From: Roseiarcus sp963732155
GTDB taxonomy: Bacteria; Pseudomonadota; Alphaproteobacteria; Rhizobiales; Beijerinckiaceae
DNA: 64,000 nucleotides
Assembly: GCA_963732155.1 (NCBI GenBank)
Contig: CAVSYB010000013.1
Coordinates: forward strand, 1,302,001 to 1,366,000
Reading direction: 5' to 3'
Part shown: positions 46,798 through 56,837 of the stretch, piece by piece
How positions within the stretch are numbered: position 1 is the stretch's first letter
Layout: every line of letters starts with the position of its first letter
Notes under the pieces: generated by a model
Told to the model about the DNA's origin: nothing
The model's input: the letters and a program-made list of their open reading frames with translations, nothing else
The model's database searches: none
Made by a program: the position numbers and the translations under genes

Positions 46798-48414
46798 ATG
46801 GCGACCATCCACAATCCGATATTGCCCGGCTTCAATCCCGATCCGTCGATCTGCCGGGTCGGCGAGGACTATTACATCGCGACCTCGACTTTCGAGTGGT
46901 ATCCCGGGGTCCAGATCCATCACTCGAGCGATCTCGTCAACTGGCGGCTCATCCGGCGTCCGCTCGATCGCGCCGCGCAACTCGATATGCGCGGCAATCC
47001 CGATTCCTGTGGGGTCTGGGCGCCCTGCCTGTCCCATGCCGACGGTCGGTTCTGGCTCGTCTACACCGACGTGAAACGGTTCGACGGCAACTTCAAGGAC
47101 GCGCACAATTACATCGTCACCGCGCCGGCGATCGAGGATGCCTGGTCCGACCCGACCTATGTGAACTCGAGCGGCTTCGATCCCTCCCTCTTCCACGACG
47201 ACGACGGCCGCAAATGGTTCGTCAACATGATTTGGGACCATCGCCGGGACGGAGCGGCGCGCGATCGAAAGCACCCGGCCTTCGCCGGAATTCTGCTGCA
47301 GGAGTACGATGCCGTTTCAGGCAGGCTCGTCGGCTCGGTCGACAACATCTTCGCCGGGAGCGCGCACGGGCTGGTCGAGGGGCCTCACCTTTACAAGCGC
47401 AACGGCTGGTACTATTTGACCGTCGCCGAGGGCGGCACGGGTTACGAGCATGCGGTGACGATGGCCCGCTCGCGCCGCATCCAGGGGCCTTACGAGCTTC
47501 ATCCCGACGTGCATCTGATCACTTCGAAGGACGCGCCGGAGGCGACGCTGCAGCGCGCCGGTCACGGGCAGATCGTCGAAACGCCACAAGGTCAAGTCTA
47601 TCATACGCATCTGTGCTCGCGCCCGCTGAAGGGCGTGCGGCGCTCGCCGATGGGGCGCGAGACGTCGCTGCAGCAATGCGTCTGGGGAGAGGACGATTGG
47701 CTCTATCTGGCGCAAGGCGGTCGAACGCCCGTCGTCGATGTCCCGGCCCCTCCCGCAAGCGTGGCGCGGCGACGGCCGAAGGCGCGGCGCGCCACGTTTT
47801 CCGCGGCGGGATTGCCGCTCGATTTTCAATGGCTGCGCACGCCGCACCGCGATCGCATCTTCTCGCTCTCGGCGCGGCCTGGCCATCTGCGGCTCTTCGC
47901 GCGCGAATCCATCGGCTCATGGTTCGAGCAGGCCCTCGTCGCGCGGCGGCAGGAGGATTTCTCGTACCGCGCCGAGACCGAGCTCGACTTTCAACCGCAG
48001 TGCTTTCAGCAAGCGGCCGGAATTGCCGCCTACTACAACCGCTACAAGTTTCATCTTCTGGCGGTCGCCTGGCGCGAGACGTTGGGCCGCGTGCTGACGA
48101 TTTTGAGTTGCGAGGGCGACTATCCCGAGGGGAATTTGTCCTTCCCGCTGGTTGCGCCGGTTCGGCTCGACGCCGATGGTCCGGTGCGGCTGGCCATCAC
48201 GGTCGAACGCGAGAAGCTGCAATTCTCCTTTGCTCGAGGCGGCGAATGGCGGAATGTCGGACCCGTGCTCGACGCGTCGATCCTGTCCGATGAAGCGGGA
48301 CGCGGGGCGCACGCTTCCTTCACCGGCGCCTTCGTCGGCGTGGCCGCCTTCGACACCTCCGGCCGCGCGATTCACGCCGACTACGGGTATTTCCTCTATG
48401 AGGGTTTCGATTGA
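46798..48414 (+). CDS. Glycoside hydrolase family 43 (beta-xylosidase/arabinofuranosidase-like)
   Basis: 538 residues. Five-bladed propeller with the general base Asp in GFNPDPSICRVGEDYY, a second Asp in SGFDPSLFHDDDG and the general acid Glu in GLVEGPHLYKRNG. A C-terminal beta-sandwich (from about residue 340) with FQQAAGIAAYYNRYKFHLL is the usual GH43 accessory domain. No signal peptide, so cytoplasmic action on short xylo-oligosaccharides is likely. GAGAGG four bases before ATG 46798 supports that start over ATG 46795. No xylan transport genes adjoin. Confidence 0.88.
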   Translation: MATIHNPILPGFNPDPSICRVGEDYYIATSTFEWYPGVQIHHSSDLVNWRLIRRPLDRAAQLDMRGNPDSCGVWAPCLSHADGRFWLVYTDVKRFDGNFKDAHNYIVTAPAIEDAWSDPTYVNSSGFDPSLFHDDDGRKWFVNMIWDHRRDGAARDRKHPAFAGILLQEYDAVSGRLVGSVDNIFAGSAHGLVEGPHLYKRNGWYYLTVAEGGTGYEHAVTMARSRRIQGPYELHPDVHLITSKDAPEATLQRAGHGQIVETPQGQVYHTHLCSRPLKGVRRSPMGRETSLQQCVWGEDDWLYLAQGGRTPVVDVPAPPASVARRRPKARRATFSAAGLPLDFQWLRTPHRDRIFSLSARPGHLRLFARESIGSWFEQALVARRQEDFSYRAETELDFQPQCFQQAAGIAAYYNRYKFHLLAVAWRETLGRVLTILSCEGDYPEGNLSFPLVAPVRLDADGPVRLAITVEREKLQFSFARGGEWRNVGPVLDASILSDEAGRGAHASFTGAFVGVAAFDTSGRAIHADYGYFLYEGFD

Positions 48415-48600
48415 GGCGCCCGCAACGGGCGGAGACGGTTCGTTCGATCGCCAGCCGCGCGTTGACCGCGCCGGGACTCGAGCGGCGATGATGCGCCGAC
48501 CGCATGGAAAACCCGCAATGCGAGCCAGCGCGAAATTCTCACGTGCGCGTCGCCCCTGGGTGCGGCGGCGTCGATCGGCCCTTCCGCGCGGGCTTGCGGC

Positions 48601-49689
48601 TCAGCCGACCTGGCCGCGATGGCGCAGGAACGCGTCGGCGAGAACGCAGGCGACCATCGCCTCGCCGACCGGCGCCGCCCTGATGCCGACACAAGGGTCG
48701 TGGCGCCCCTTGGTGACGATCTCCGTGTCCTCGCCGTCGCTGGTTATGGTCTTGCGCGGCGAAAGGATCGACGAGGTCGGCTTGACGGCGAAGCGCGCGA
48801 CGATCGGCTGGCCGGTCGAGATGCCGCCCAATATGCCGCCCGCGTTATTGGCGAGAAACACCGGCCGGCCGTCGGCGCCCATTCGCATTTCGTCGGCGTT
48901 CTGCTCGCCCGACAGTTCCGCGGCGCCGAAGCCCGCGCCGATTTCGACGCCCTTGACCGCGTTGATGCTCATCAGCGCGCTTGCGAGTTCGCTGTCGAGC
49001 TTGCCGTAGATCGGCGCGCCCCAGCCCGCCGGCGCCCCTTCGGCGACGATCTCGATCACCGCGCCGATCGAGGAGCCCGATTTCCTCACCTCGTCGAGAT
49101 AGTCGGCGAAAAGCGCGGCGGCTTTCGCGTCGGGACAAAAGAACGGGTTGCGATCGACCTCTTCCCAATCCCAATTGCCGCGGTCGATTCGATGCTTGCC
49201 GATTTGCACCAGCGCGCCGCGGATCGTCACGCCGGCGACGACCTTTCGCGCGATGGCGCCGGCGGCGACCCTGGCCGCCGTTTCGCGCGCCGAAGAGCGC
49301 CCGCCGCCGCGGTAGTCGCGGATGCCGTATTTCGCCTCATAGGTGAAATCGGCGTGGCCGGGGCGGTACTTGTCTTTGATCTCGCTGTAATCCTTCGAGC
49401 GCTGGTCGACGTTTTCGATGAACAGGCCGATCGGCGCGCCGGTGGTCACGCTGCGTCCGATTCGCCCGTCGACCATCACGCCCGACAGGATTTTCACTTC
49501 ATCGGGTTCGCGGCGCTGCGTCGTGAAGCGCGAAGCGCCGGGGCGGCGGCGGTCGAGATCGGCCTGGATGTCGGCCGCGTCCAGCGGGATGCGCGGCGGA
49601 CAGCCGTCGACGACGCAGCCGATTCCCGGCCCGTGGCTCTCGCCAAAAGTCGTGACCCGAAACAGATGGCCGAAAACATTGTGGGACAT
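48601..49689 (-). CDS. aroC: Chorismate synthase
   Basis: 362 residues, reduced-FMN-dependent last step of the shikimate pathway. Signatures GESHGPGIGCVVDGCPP, YRPGHADFTYEAKYG, RGGGRSSARETAARVAAGA and the C-terminal RHDPCVGIRAAPVGEAM are all intact. ATG 49689 follows the family start MSHNVFGHLFRV. Confidence 0.96.
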   Translation of the reverse strand: MSHNVFGHLFRVTTFGESHGPGIGCVVDGCPPRIPLDAADIQADLDRRRPGASRFTTQRREPDEVKILSGVMVDGRIGRSVTTGAPIGLFIENVDQRSKDYSEIKDKYRPGHADFTYEAKYGIRDYRGGGRSSARETAARVAAGAIARKVVAGVTIRGALVQIGKHRIDRGNWDWEEVDRNPFFCPDAKAAALFADYLDEVRKSGSSIGAVIEIVAEGAPAGWGAPIYGKLDSELASALMSINAVKGVEIGAGFGAAELSGEQNADEMRMGADGRPVFLANNAGGILGGISTGQPIVARFAVKPTSSILSPRKTITSDGEDTEIVTKGRHDPCVGIRAAPVGEAMVACVLADAFLRHRGQVG

Positions 49690-50007
49690 GGAGCGCCGGA
49701 GCGTTTGTCTACGGCCGCGCGCAACCACCGTCAAACGGCGCGCCGCGGCCGAATCGATTCGCCGATGGACCAACTCGCTCGCCCCAATGTCGCCACAATT
49801 CGTCGGTTTTCCACACTTCGCATCGCCTTTCGAGATCACTGACTGGCCATAGAGTCTCACAATAATATCAACGGACTTGCGACGGCCGCGGTGCGAATCG
49901 CAAAGTTTGGTGAACGGGCGTTCATCAACAATTCATCTTGGATTTGCCATGAACCGCCGGCCTAAGTCGCTTTGAGCCCTCAGGCCGAAACACATGGAGA
50001 AATTTCA
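49690..50007. other. Divergent intergenic region
   Basis: Carries promoters for aroC (left) and the small exported protein (right). The AT-richer part at 49850-49960 is the likely promoter area of the latter. No gene or repeat recognised. Confidence 0.4.
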
Positions 50008-50244
50008 ATGATTAAGATTCTTGCGGCGATCGGCCTCGGCTCGGCGCTCATGCTTGCTCCCGTTGTCGCTCTCGCCGACGACGCCGCTCCGGCCGCCCCG
50101 GCCGCCAGCACCGACGCCTCCAAGACGACGATGAAGATGCCGATGACCAAGAAGCCGATGAAGAAGAAGCATCACGTCACCAAGAAGAAGACCATGACCA
50201 AGCCGGCGCCGGCCAAGCCCGCCGCCGACGCGCCCAAGACCTGA
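50008..50244 (+). CDS. Small exported Lys/Met/His-rich protein
   Basis: 78 residues. Signal peptide MIKILAAIGLGSALMLAPVV, cleaved near ALADD. The mature part is a Pro/Ala segment, then TTMKMPMTKKPMKKKHHVTK and KKTMTKPAPAKPAADAP: highly basic, with Met and His that could ligate copper (inference). GGAGA eight bases before ATG 50008. Two hairpins follow, so it is probably a well-expressed monocistron. Confidence 0.7.
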   Translation: MIKILAAIGLGSALMLAPVVALADDAAPAAPAASTDASKTTMKMPMTKKPMKKKHHVTKKKTMTKPAPAKPAADAPKT

Positions 50245-50257
50245 TTGTTGGAAACAT

Positions 50258-50287
50258 CGGCGGGGGCGATCTCTGTCGCGCCCGCCG
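50258..50287 (+). terminator. Hairpin 1 after Lys/Met-rich gene
   Basis: CGGCGGGGGCGA and TCGCGCCCGCCG pair through about 11 positions around a short TCTCTG loop. No T-run follows; the hairpin at 50299-50343 does have one. Confidence 0.45.
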
Positions 50288-50298
50288 ACGGGTGATTG

Positions 50299-50343
50299 AA
50301 ACCGCGTCCGATGGGGCTTGGCGGCCCGGCGGGCGCGGTTTTT
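50299..50343 (+). terminator. Rho-independent terminator
   Basis: AAACCGCG at 50299-50306 pairs with CGCGGTTT, followed directly by further T's (TTTTT at 50339-50343). It ends transcription of the small exported gene and lies between convergent genes. Confidence 0.6.
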
Positions 50344-50360
50344 GTCGAGCCGCGCCGGCG

Positions 50361-50972
50361 TCAGCCGGCCCAGGAAAATCCGCCCTTCTCGAAAATCAGC
50401 GCGCGGCCTTGCCAGATATTGGCCGAAGCCGCGACGGACGTCGCTACCCCCGCCAGAATGACCATGAAGGCGCGCGCGACGCCGCCATGCGCGACCACGA
50501 AGACGTCGCCGTCGCGCTCGTCGAGCCACGGGGTGACGCGCTCGACCAGCATGGCGTAACTCTCGCCGCCGGGCGGCGCAAAACCCCACTTGTCGGCCAA
50601 GCGCGCCTGCAATCCCGCGGCATCCCTCGCCTTGACTTCGGGCCAGGTCAGACCCTCCCAATCGCCGAACGTCAGCTCCATCAGCCGCGCGTCGAGATGG
50701 TAGCGCCGGGGCGGCAATCCCATCGCGCCGCGCGCAAGCTCCATCGTGCGGCGCGCCCGCCGCAGCGGCGAGGCCCAAAAGGCGCCCTCGGCCTCGAGCC
50801 GCGCCATTTCGCCGCCCATGCGATCGCGCAGGAACCGCCCGACGGCGCTGGCTTGCTCGCGCCCCTTGCCGTCGAGCGGCACGTCGCGCTGGCCCTGCAG
50901 GCGGTCTTCGGCGTTGAACGGGGTCTGGCCATGGCGGACAAAGATGATCTTGTGCGGATAGGGCGGGGCCAT
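50361..50972 (-). CDS. Histidine phosphatase (phosphoglycerate mutase-like)
   Basis: 203 residues. Phospho-His motif IIFVRHGQTPFNAEDRLQG, general acid region LMELTFGDWEGLTW, and second His VVAHGGVARAF. The family dephosphorylates sugars, nucleotides or proteins; the substrate here is unknown. On the same strand as the kinase and aldolase, 55 bases downstream of the kinase stop, so it may share their transcript and substrate. Confidence 0.85.
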   Translation of the reverse strand: MAPPYPHKIIFVRHGQTPFNAEDRLQGQRDVPLDGKGREQASAVGRFLRDRMGGEMARLEAEGAFWASPLRRARRTMELARGAMGLPPRRYHLDARLMELTFGDWEGLTWPEVKARDAAGLQARLADKWGFAPPGGESYAMLVERVTPWLDERDGDVFVVAHGGVARAFMVILAGVATSVAASANIWQGRALIFEKGGFSWAG

Positions 50973-51027
50973 GGCGTTCTTTCATCGCCGTCTCATCGCC
51001 CGGCGCTCCCATGCGGGGCGGCGCGAG

Positions 51028-52050
51028 TCAAGACGGCGCGTCGCGCCAGCCCCATCGCTCCGCCAACGCCAGGCAATCGGCCCACGGCGCGACGCCCGCC
51101 GTCGTCGACATCGCGCGCATCGAGGCGGCGGCGCTCGCATGGGCGAGCGACGCGCAGCGCTCGATCGCCCATCCCTGGTGGAGACCATAGAGGAAACCCG
51201 CGGCGAAGCCGTCGCCGGCGCCGTTGGCGCTGACGATCTCGTCGGCCGGGATCGCGACCGAGCCTTTCGCCAGGCGCGCGCCGTCCCGCGCGGCCACCAC
51301 CGCGCCCTCGGGAAAATGCACGGCGATCAGCTTCAAGGCGCCGCGCGCGAAGACGGCGTCGATCGCGCGGAGAATCGCCTTGGCGTCGGCGCCGCTCTCG
51401 TTGCGAGTCGCGATTCCCGCCACGGCGCCGATTTCGAAGTCATTGACGATGAGATAGTCGAGATGCGGCAGGCAGGGCGCCGCGAAGGCGGCGAGCCTTT
51501 CGCGGTCGATCGTCATCAGCTCGAGATTGGTTTCAAGGCCGGCGGCGCGCGCCGCCTTCAGGACGGCGACCCAACCGTTGGCCTCGCCCCGCCACGGCGC
51601 GTCCATCGTGCGGTGCGTGCCGGGCAGACCGATATGCGCCAGCCGCGCCTTGCTGCGCGTGAAGTCGAAATGATCGGGACTGAGCAGGGCGGCGACGCCT
51701 TGATGAAAGAAATGCGTTCGCCGCCCGGTGCCGGCGACGAAAAACGCGTCGACGCAGGAGGTCGGCGCGCCGGCGATGACGCGCAACCCCGTCCGGTCGA
51801 TCCCCAGAGCATCGCACTGGCCGAGAAGGAACCGCCCGTCATCGTCGTCGCCGACGGCCCCCATCGCCTCGACCGGCAATGTCGGATCGAGCCGCCGCAG
51901 GTCGAACGCCATGTTCGATCCCGAGCCGCCATTTTGCCGGTCGATCGCGATGATCTCGTTCGCCGTGTCCTCGGCGGGCCAGACGGCGATCCTCTTGTTC
52001 AGATCGACGCACCAGGTGCCGGCGGAGGCGACGCCGTTGCGCTGCTGCAT
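51028..52050 (-). CDS. PfkB-family carbohydrate kinase
   Basis: 340 residues. Ribokinase fold: substrate loop GGSGSNMAFDLRRLDP, GAVGDDDDGRFLL, and the ATP/anion-hole motif SANGAGDGFAAGFLYG with the catalytic Asp. It starts six bases after the aldolase gene on the same strand, so the two probably act in sequence: phosphorylation of a sugar or deoxy-sugar acid, then aldol cleavage. Confidence 0.87.
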   Translation of the reverse strand: MQQRNGVASAGTWCVDLNKRIAVWPAEDTANEIIAIDRQNGGSGSNMAFDLRRLDPTLPVEAMGAVGDDDDGRFLLGQCDALGIDRTGLRVIAGAPTSCVDAFFVAGTGRRTHFFHQGVAALLSPDHFDFTRSKARLAHIGLPGTHRTMDAPWRGEANGWVAVLKAARAAGLETNLELMTIDRERLAAFAAPCLPHLDYLIVNDFEIGAVAGIATRNESGADAKAILRAIDAVFARGALKLIAVHFPEGAVVAARDGARLAKGSVAIPADEIVSANGAGDGFAAGFLYGLHQGWAIERCASLAHASAAASMRAMSTTAGVAPWADCLALAERWGWRDAPS

Positions 52051-52056
52051 GGCCGC

Positions 52057-53079
52057 TCACGCCTGTTTCAGCGCGGATTCGGTGATCTCGTTGTCGGCGG
52101 CGAGGTCGCGTCGCGGCGTCACGCCCTGCTTCTTCAACGTGGCGTGATAGGCGACGACCGCCTCGGCGGGCGCGACCGAGCCGTCGGCGACGGCGCGCAT
52201 CAGCTTGACGATCTCCAGCGGCGATTCCGCCAGGTTGATCTTGCGCCCGAACAGCGCGACGCGCGCGCCGTATTTCTCCGCCTGGTGGATCAACTCGAAA
52301 CAGTCGCGGGTCGTCCCGGCGCCACCGCCGAGCACGCCGACGATCAGGCTGGGGTCGAACGAGGCGAGCTCCTCCAGAGCCTTGGGGCCGTTATAGGCGA
52401 CTTTGAGGAACTGCGGCCGCTCGGCGTCGACGAGCCCGGCGAGGCAGCGCAAAATGCAGTCGTTGACGTAGTGGGGGACGATTTCCGGCGCGATCGCGGT
52501 GGCGACGTTCGGATTGAACACTTCCAGAAAATAGTTGAACGAATTGGCCGCGGCGTCGCGGCGAAACTCGGCGAAGGCCTCGAGCGAGGCGATATCGGCG
52601 TCGATGTCGTTGTTGAAGGTGATGGAATAGAGGCCGATGTCGGTCAGCGCGATCTCGGCGGTCGGCTTCGGCGCCGCGGCGCCGAAGCGCACGCGCGACA
52701 GATCGGCCGAGCGAAAGGGCCGCGAGGGCTGCAGGCTGTAGGTCGCGCCGCGCATCACCCAGATGTCGGTGGTGTCGTTGGCGCGGATCGCCGGCTTGAC
52801 CGCGCTGTTGGCGAAGACGCCGCGTTTGACGAGGCGCTCCAAATTCGAGACCGACGTCAGCATCACGTCGACGACGTCCTGCTCGACCACCGCCTGGATC
52901 TGGTCGAGGAATTCGGCGCGCGTGCGATGGCGCGTCCAGCTTCCGTCGGGCTGGCGCGCCGGGCCGCAGCCGGTCAGGCTCGGTCCCATGTCCGGGTCCT
53001 TGGCGTCGGCGAGGATGAAATCGGCGCGCCGATAGCGGCCGGCGCGAATTCGCGCGAGTTTCTCGTCGAGCCGCACCAT
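52057..53079 (-). CDS. Class I aldolase (DhnA/DeoC-like)
   Basis: 340 residues. A TIM barrel with a Schiff-base Lys in FLKVAYNGPKALEEL, a phosphate-binding strand LIVGVLGGGAGTTRDCFELI and ARVALFGRKINLAESPLEIV. Resembles the DhnA/FbaB and deoxy-sugar-phosphate aldolases rather than a housekeeping FBP aldolase. Gene order aldolase-kinase-phosphatase on one strand suggests a small catabolic route. Substrate unknown. Confidence 0.72.
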   Translation of the reverse strand: MVRLDEKLARIRAGRYRRADFILADAKDPDMGPSLTGCGPARQPDGSWTRHRTRAEFLDQIQAVVEQDVVDVMLTSVSNLERLVKRGVFANSAVKPAIRANDTTDIWVMRGATYSLQPSRPFRSADLSRVRFGAAAPKPTAEIALTDIGLYSITFNNDIDADIASLEAFAEFRRDAAANSFNYFLEVFNPNVATAIAPEIVPHYVNDCILRCLAGLVDAERPQFLKVAYNGPKALEELASFDPSLIVGVLGGGAGTTRDCFELIHQAEKYGARVALFGRKINLAESPLEIVKLMRAVADGSVAPAEAVVAYHATLKKQGVTPRRDLAADNEITESALKQA

Positions 53080-53344
53080 CGATAGGCCTCCTTGACCTCG
53101 TAACCCCGGCGCGCCTGTGCGAGCCCGGCGCCGTTATAGCGAGGCCGCGCCCCGCCGCCAAAGGTCTTTTCTCCCTGCCGGCGGCCGCAATCGCTCGCCC
53201 TGCGGCGTTCGGCCTCTTGACAGGTCGGCGCGCCGGGAACATCCAGCGCCCGGCGCCGGACGACGCCCGCCCGCGATCGCCAGGCGGATTTGCCCGGCGG
53301 GAGCGGTTTGTCATGGCTGGATTTGCGAGAAGGAAGGCCCCGGA

Positions 53345-54148
53345 ATGAACAAATCCGCCAAGCGCATCGGCAAAGGCGTCGTCGTCCTCGCCGTGGTCGG
53401 CTATTTCCTCCCCAAGCTCGTATTGTTCTACCTGGTGTGCGGCCTCTACGACGTGTCGCGCAACGCCAACCCCGGCTTCGAGCTGTTCGAAAAATATTTC
53501 TTCGGCAACGGCGTGCTGACGTGGCTGCTGTCGCCGATCAACATCGTCCTCGACCTTCTGTCGCTGCCCAACATCAACAAGGGGGTTTACCGGCTCGAGG
53601 ATTTGCCGCGCGCGCATCAGGCCGAAATCCGCCATCTGATCGATTCCGCGCACCAGCAAAATCTCATCGAGCGCGTGCAGGCGGTCGCCGAGGATCAGAA
53701 GCGCAGCATGTTCTTCTTCAAATGGTATGGCGCCGACGTCACGACGGTCGCCGACATCCCGGCTTTTCACGAGAACTACAAATACGTCAAGACCATCGGC
53801 CTCTCCGTGTTCAACAAGAAGCAATCGACGTCGAAGCACTTCGGGCCGCTGCGCGCCACGCTGCGCGTGCTCTACAACATCAACGACATGGCCGACGACG
53901 GCGCCTATATCGTGGTCGGCGACGTGACGAACTACTGGCGCGCCAGCAAGCTGTTCATCTTCGACGACACGCTGCTGCATCAATCGTTCAACGAGACCGA
54001 GGCGGTGCGCTACTGCCTGTTCGTCGACATCCTGCGCCCGACCGAAGTTCCGGCGCTGCTCGCGCTGGTGGTGAGCGCGATCAACCGGGTGCTGTCGACC
54101 GGCGGCAATGCGCTGCTCTACGGCAATTGGAAGGTCTTCAAGAAATAG
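53345..54148 (+). CDS. Aspartyl/asparaginyl beta-hydroxylase-family membrane enzyme (LpxO-like)
   Basis: 267 residues. Two hydrophobic segments near the N-terminus (VVVLAVVGYFLPKLVLFYLV). The Fe(II)/2-oxoglutarate dioxygenase core has STSKHFGPLRATLRVLYNIND, then later DDTLLHQSFNETEAVRYCLF with the Fe ligand His and the Arg for 2-oxoglutarate. Relatives hydroxylate lipid A acyl chains (LpxO) or peptidyl Asp/Asn. GGAAGG-rich leader before ATG 53345. Followed by SDR and PAP2 genes on the same strand. Confidence 0.8.
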   Translation: MNKSAKRIGKGVVVLAVVGYFLPKLVLFYLVCGLYDVSRNANPGFELFEKYFFGNGVLTWLLSPINIVLDLLSLPNINKGVYRLEDLPRAHQAEIRHLIDSAHQQNLIERVQAVAEDQKRSMFFFKWYGADVTTVADIPAFHENYKYVKTIGLSVFNKKQSTSKHFGPLRATLRVLYNINDMADDGAYIVVGDVTNYWRASKLFIFDDTLLHQSFNETEAVRYCLFVDILRPTEVPALLALVVSAINRVLSTGGNALLYGNWKVFKK

Positions 54149-54198
54149 GCCGCCCGCGGCGGCTCCGCAATCGGGCGGTCAAATTCGGGAGCCAGGCG

Positions 54199-54828
54199 AT
54201 GTCGACGAGCGAGCGCTTGCGAATACTGGTGGTCGGCGCCGGCGGCACGCTGGGGCGCGCGGTCGTCGCCGAGCTCGGCGCGCGTCACGAAATCGTCGCG
54301 GCGGGGTCGAAGTCGGGCGACGTGCGCCTCGATATCGCCGATCCCGCCAGCATCGTGGCGGCGTTTGCGGCGGCGGGGCCGCTCGATGCGGTGGCTTGCG
54401 CGGCCGGCGCGGTGAACTTTGCGCCGCTGGGCGCCATTGCGCCGGCCGGCGTCGCCGAATCCGTCTACGGCCTCGGTCTCGCCAACAAACTGATGGGGCA
54501 GGTCAACCTGACGCTCGCCGCGCGCGACCGCCTGCGCGACGGCGGCTCGATCACCCTGATCGGCGGCGTTCTGGCCGATCAGCCGATCGTGCAAGGCTCG
54601 TCCGCCAGCATGGTCAACGGCGCGCTGGAGGCCTTCGCGCGCGCCGCGGCGATCGAACTGCCGCGCGGCCTGCGCGTCAATGTCGTCAGCCCCACCGTGT
54701 TCGTCGAGTCGATGGAGGCCTATGCGCCGCTCTTCCGGGGCTTCGAGCCGGCGCCGGTCGCCAGGGCGGCGCTCGCCTTCAGCCGCAGCGTCGAGGGCCG
54801 CCAGACCGGCCAGGTCTACAGGGTCTAG
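54199..54828 (+). CDS. Short-chain dehydrogenase-like protein lacking the Tyr-Lys pair
   Basis: 209 residues. Rossmann nucleotide motif LVVGAGGTLGRAVVAELGAR and CAAGAVNFAPLG. The position of the YxxxK catalytic pair reads SSASMVNGALEAFARAAA, with Ala for Tyr and Asn for Lys, so classical oxidoreductase catalysis seems lost. Fold intact. Fifty bases after the LpxO-like gene and three bases before the PAP2 gene. Confidence 0.75.
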   Translation: MSTSERLRILVVGAGGTLGRAVVAELGARHEIVAAGSKSGDVRLDIADPASIVAAFAAAGPLDAVACAAGAVNFAPLGAIAPAGVAESVYGLGLANKLMGQVNLTLAARDRLRDGGSITLIGGVLADQPIVQGSSASMVNGALEAFARAAAIELPRGLRVNVVSPTVFVESMEAYAPLFRGFEPAPVARAALAFSRSVEGRQTGQVYRV

Positions 54829-54831
54829 GGC

Positions 54832-55491
54832 GTGCGCAAATCCCTTGTGGTCCTCGTCGGTCTGACGCTGGCGACGCTGGCGGTGTTTGCGCTCTGGCCG
54901 CAAATCGACGGGGAGGTTTCGCGCGCCTTCTACGGCCCGGCGGGCTTCATCGGCCGCACGCCGCCCGAACGCGCCGCCCGCGACTTCTTCCGCGTATTTC
55001 CCTTCGTGGTGCTGGCGGCGTTCGCCGTCCTCTATTTCATGCGCCGCTACGGCTTCGTCGTCCCCTATGCGCCGACCGGCCGCGGGCTGGCGTTCATCAT
55101 CGCGACAATGGCGATCGGGCCGGGCCTGATCGTCAATCTCGGCCTGAAGGACCACGCCCATCGCCCGCGCCCCGTGCAGACCGAGGAGTTCGGCGGCAAG
55201 TTCGAGTTTCGTCCGTGGTACCGCTTCGACGGCGAGTGCCGGAAGAATTGCTCGTTCGTGTCGGGGGAGGTCGCCGAGGCGTTCTGGATGGTGGCCCCCG
55301 CCAGTCTCGCGCCGCCGCCTTTGCGCACGCCGGCCGTCGGCGCCGCGTTGGCGTTCGGCTTTCTCACCGCTTTGCTGCGCATCGCCTACGGCGGCCATTT
55401 TCTGTCGGACGCGCTGCTGGCGGCGCTGCTGATGCTGATCATCGTGCAGGGGACGCGCTGGCTGCTCTACGGCGAGCGCGACGCCGCGTGA
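54832..55491 (+). CDS. PAP2-family membrane phosphatase
   Basis: 219 residues, about six helices. Motif 1 is LKDHAHRPRP, motif 3 RIAYGGHFLSDALLA. Motif 2 reads CSFVSGEVAEAF: the usual SGH His is Glu. Glu here occurs in some lipid-A phosphatase-like relatives (recollection). Start GTG 54832 three bases after the SDR stop. Likely dephosphorylates a lipid phosphate or undecaprenyl pyrophosphate at the inner membrane. Confidence 0.82.
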   Translation: MRKSLVVLVGLTLATLAVFALWPQIDGEVSRAFYGPAGFIGRTPPERAARDFFRVFPFVVLAAFAVLYFMRRYGFVVPYAPTGRGLAFIIATMAIGPGLIVNLGLKDHAHRPRPVQTEEFGGKFEFRPWYRFDGECRKNCSFVSGEVAEAFWMVAPASLAPPPLRTPAVGAALAFGFLTALLRIAYGGHFLSDALLAALLMLIIVQGTRWLLYGERDAA

Positions 55492-55570
55492 CCGATGGCG
55501 CCGAGGGTTGCGCGGCGCTGAACTCTCCCTATAGTCGCGCGCCGACCGCCCCGACCAGAGCCTCCGACCC

Positions 55571-56812
<1,242 letters not shown>

Positions 56813-56816
56813 AGGG

Positions 56817-56837
56817 GGCGGCTTCTCTCAGGCCGCC
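56817..56837. terminator. Bidirectional hairpin between argG and the PrsW-like gene
   Basis: GGCGGC at 56817-56822 and GCCGCC at 56832-56837 with a nine-base loop. It lies just after argG and overlaps the last codons of the convergent gene. No T-runs. Confidence 0.35.
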
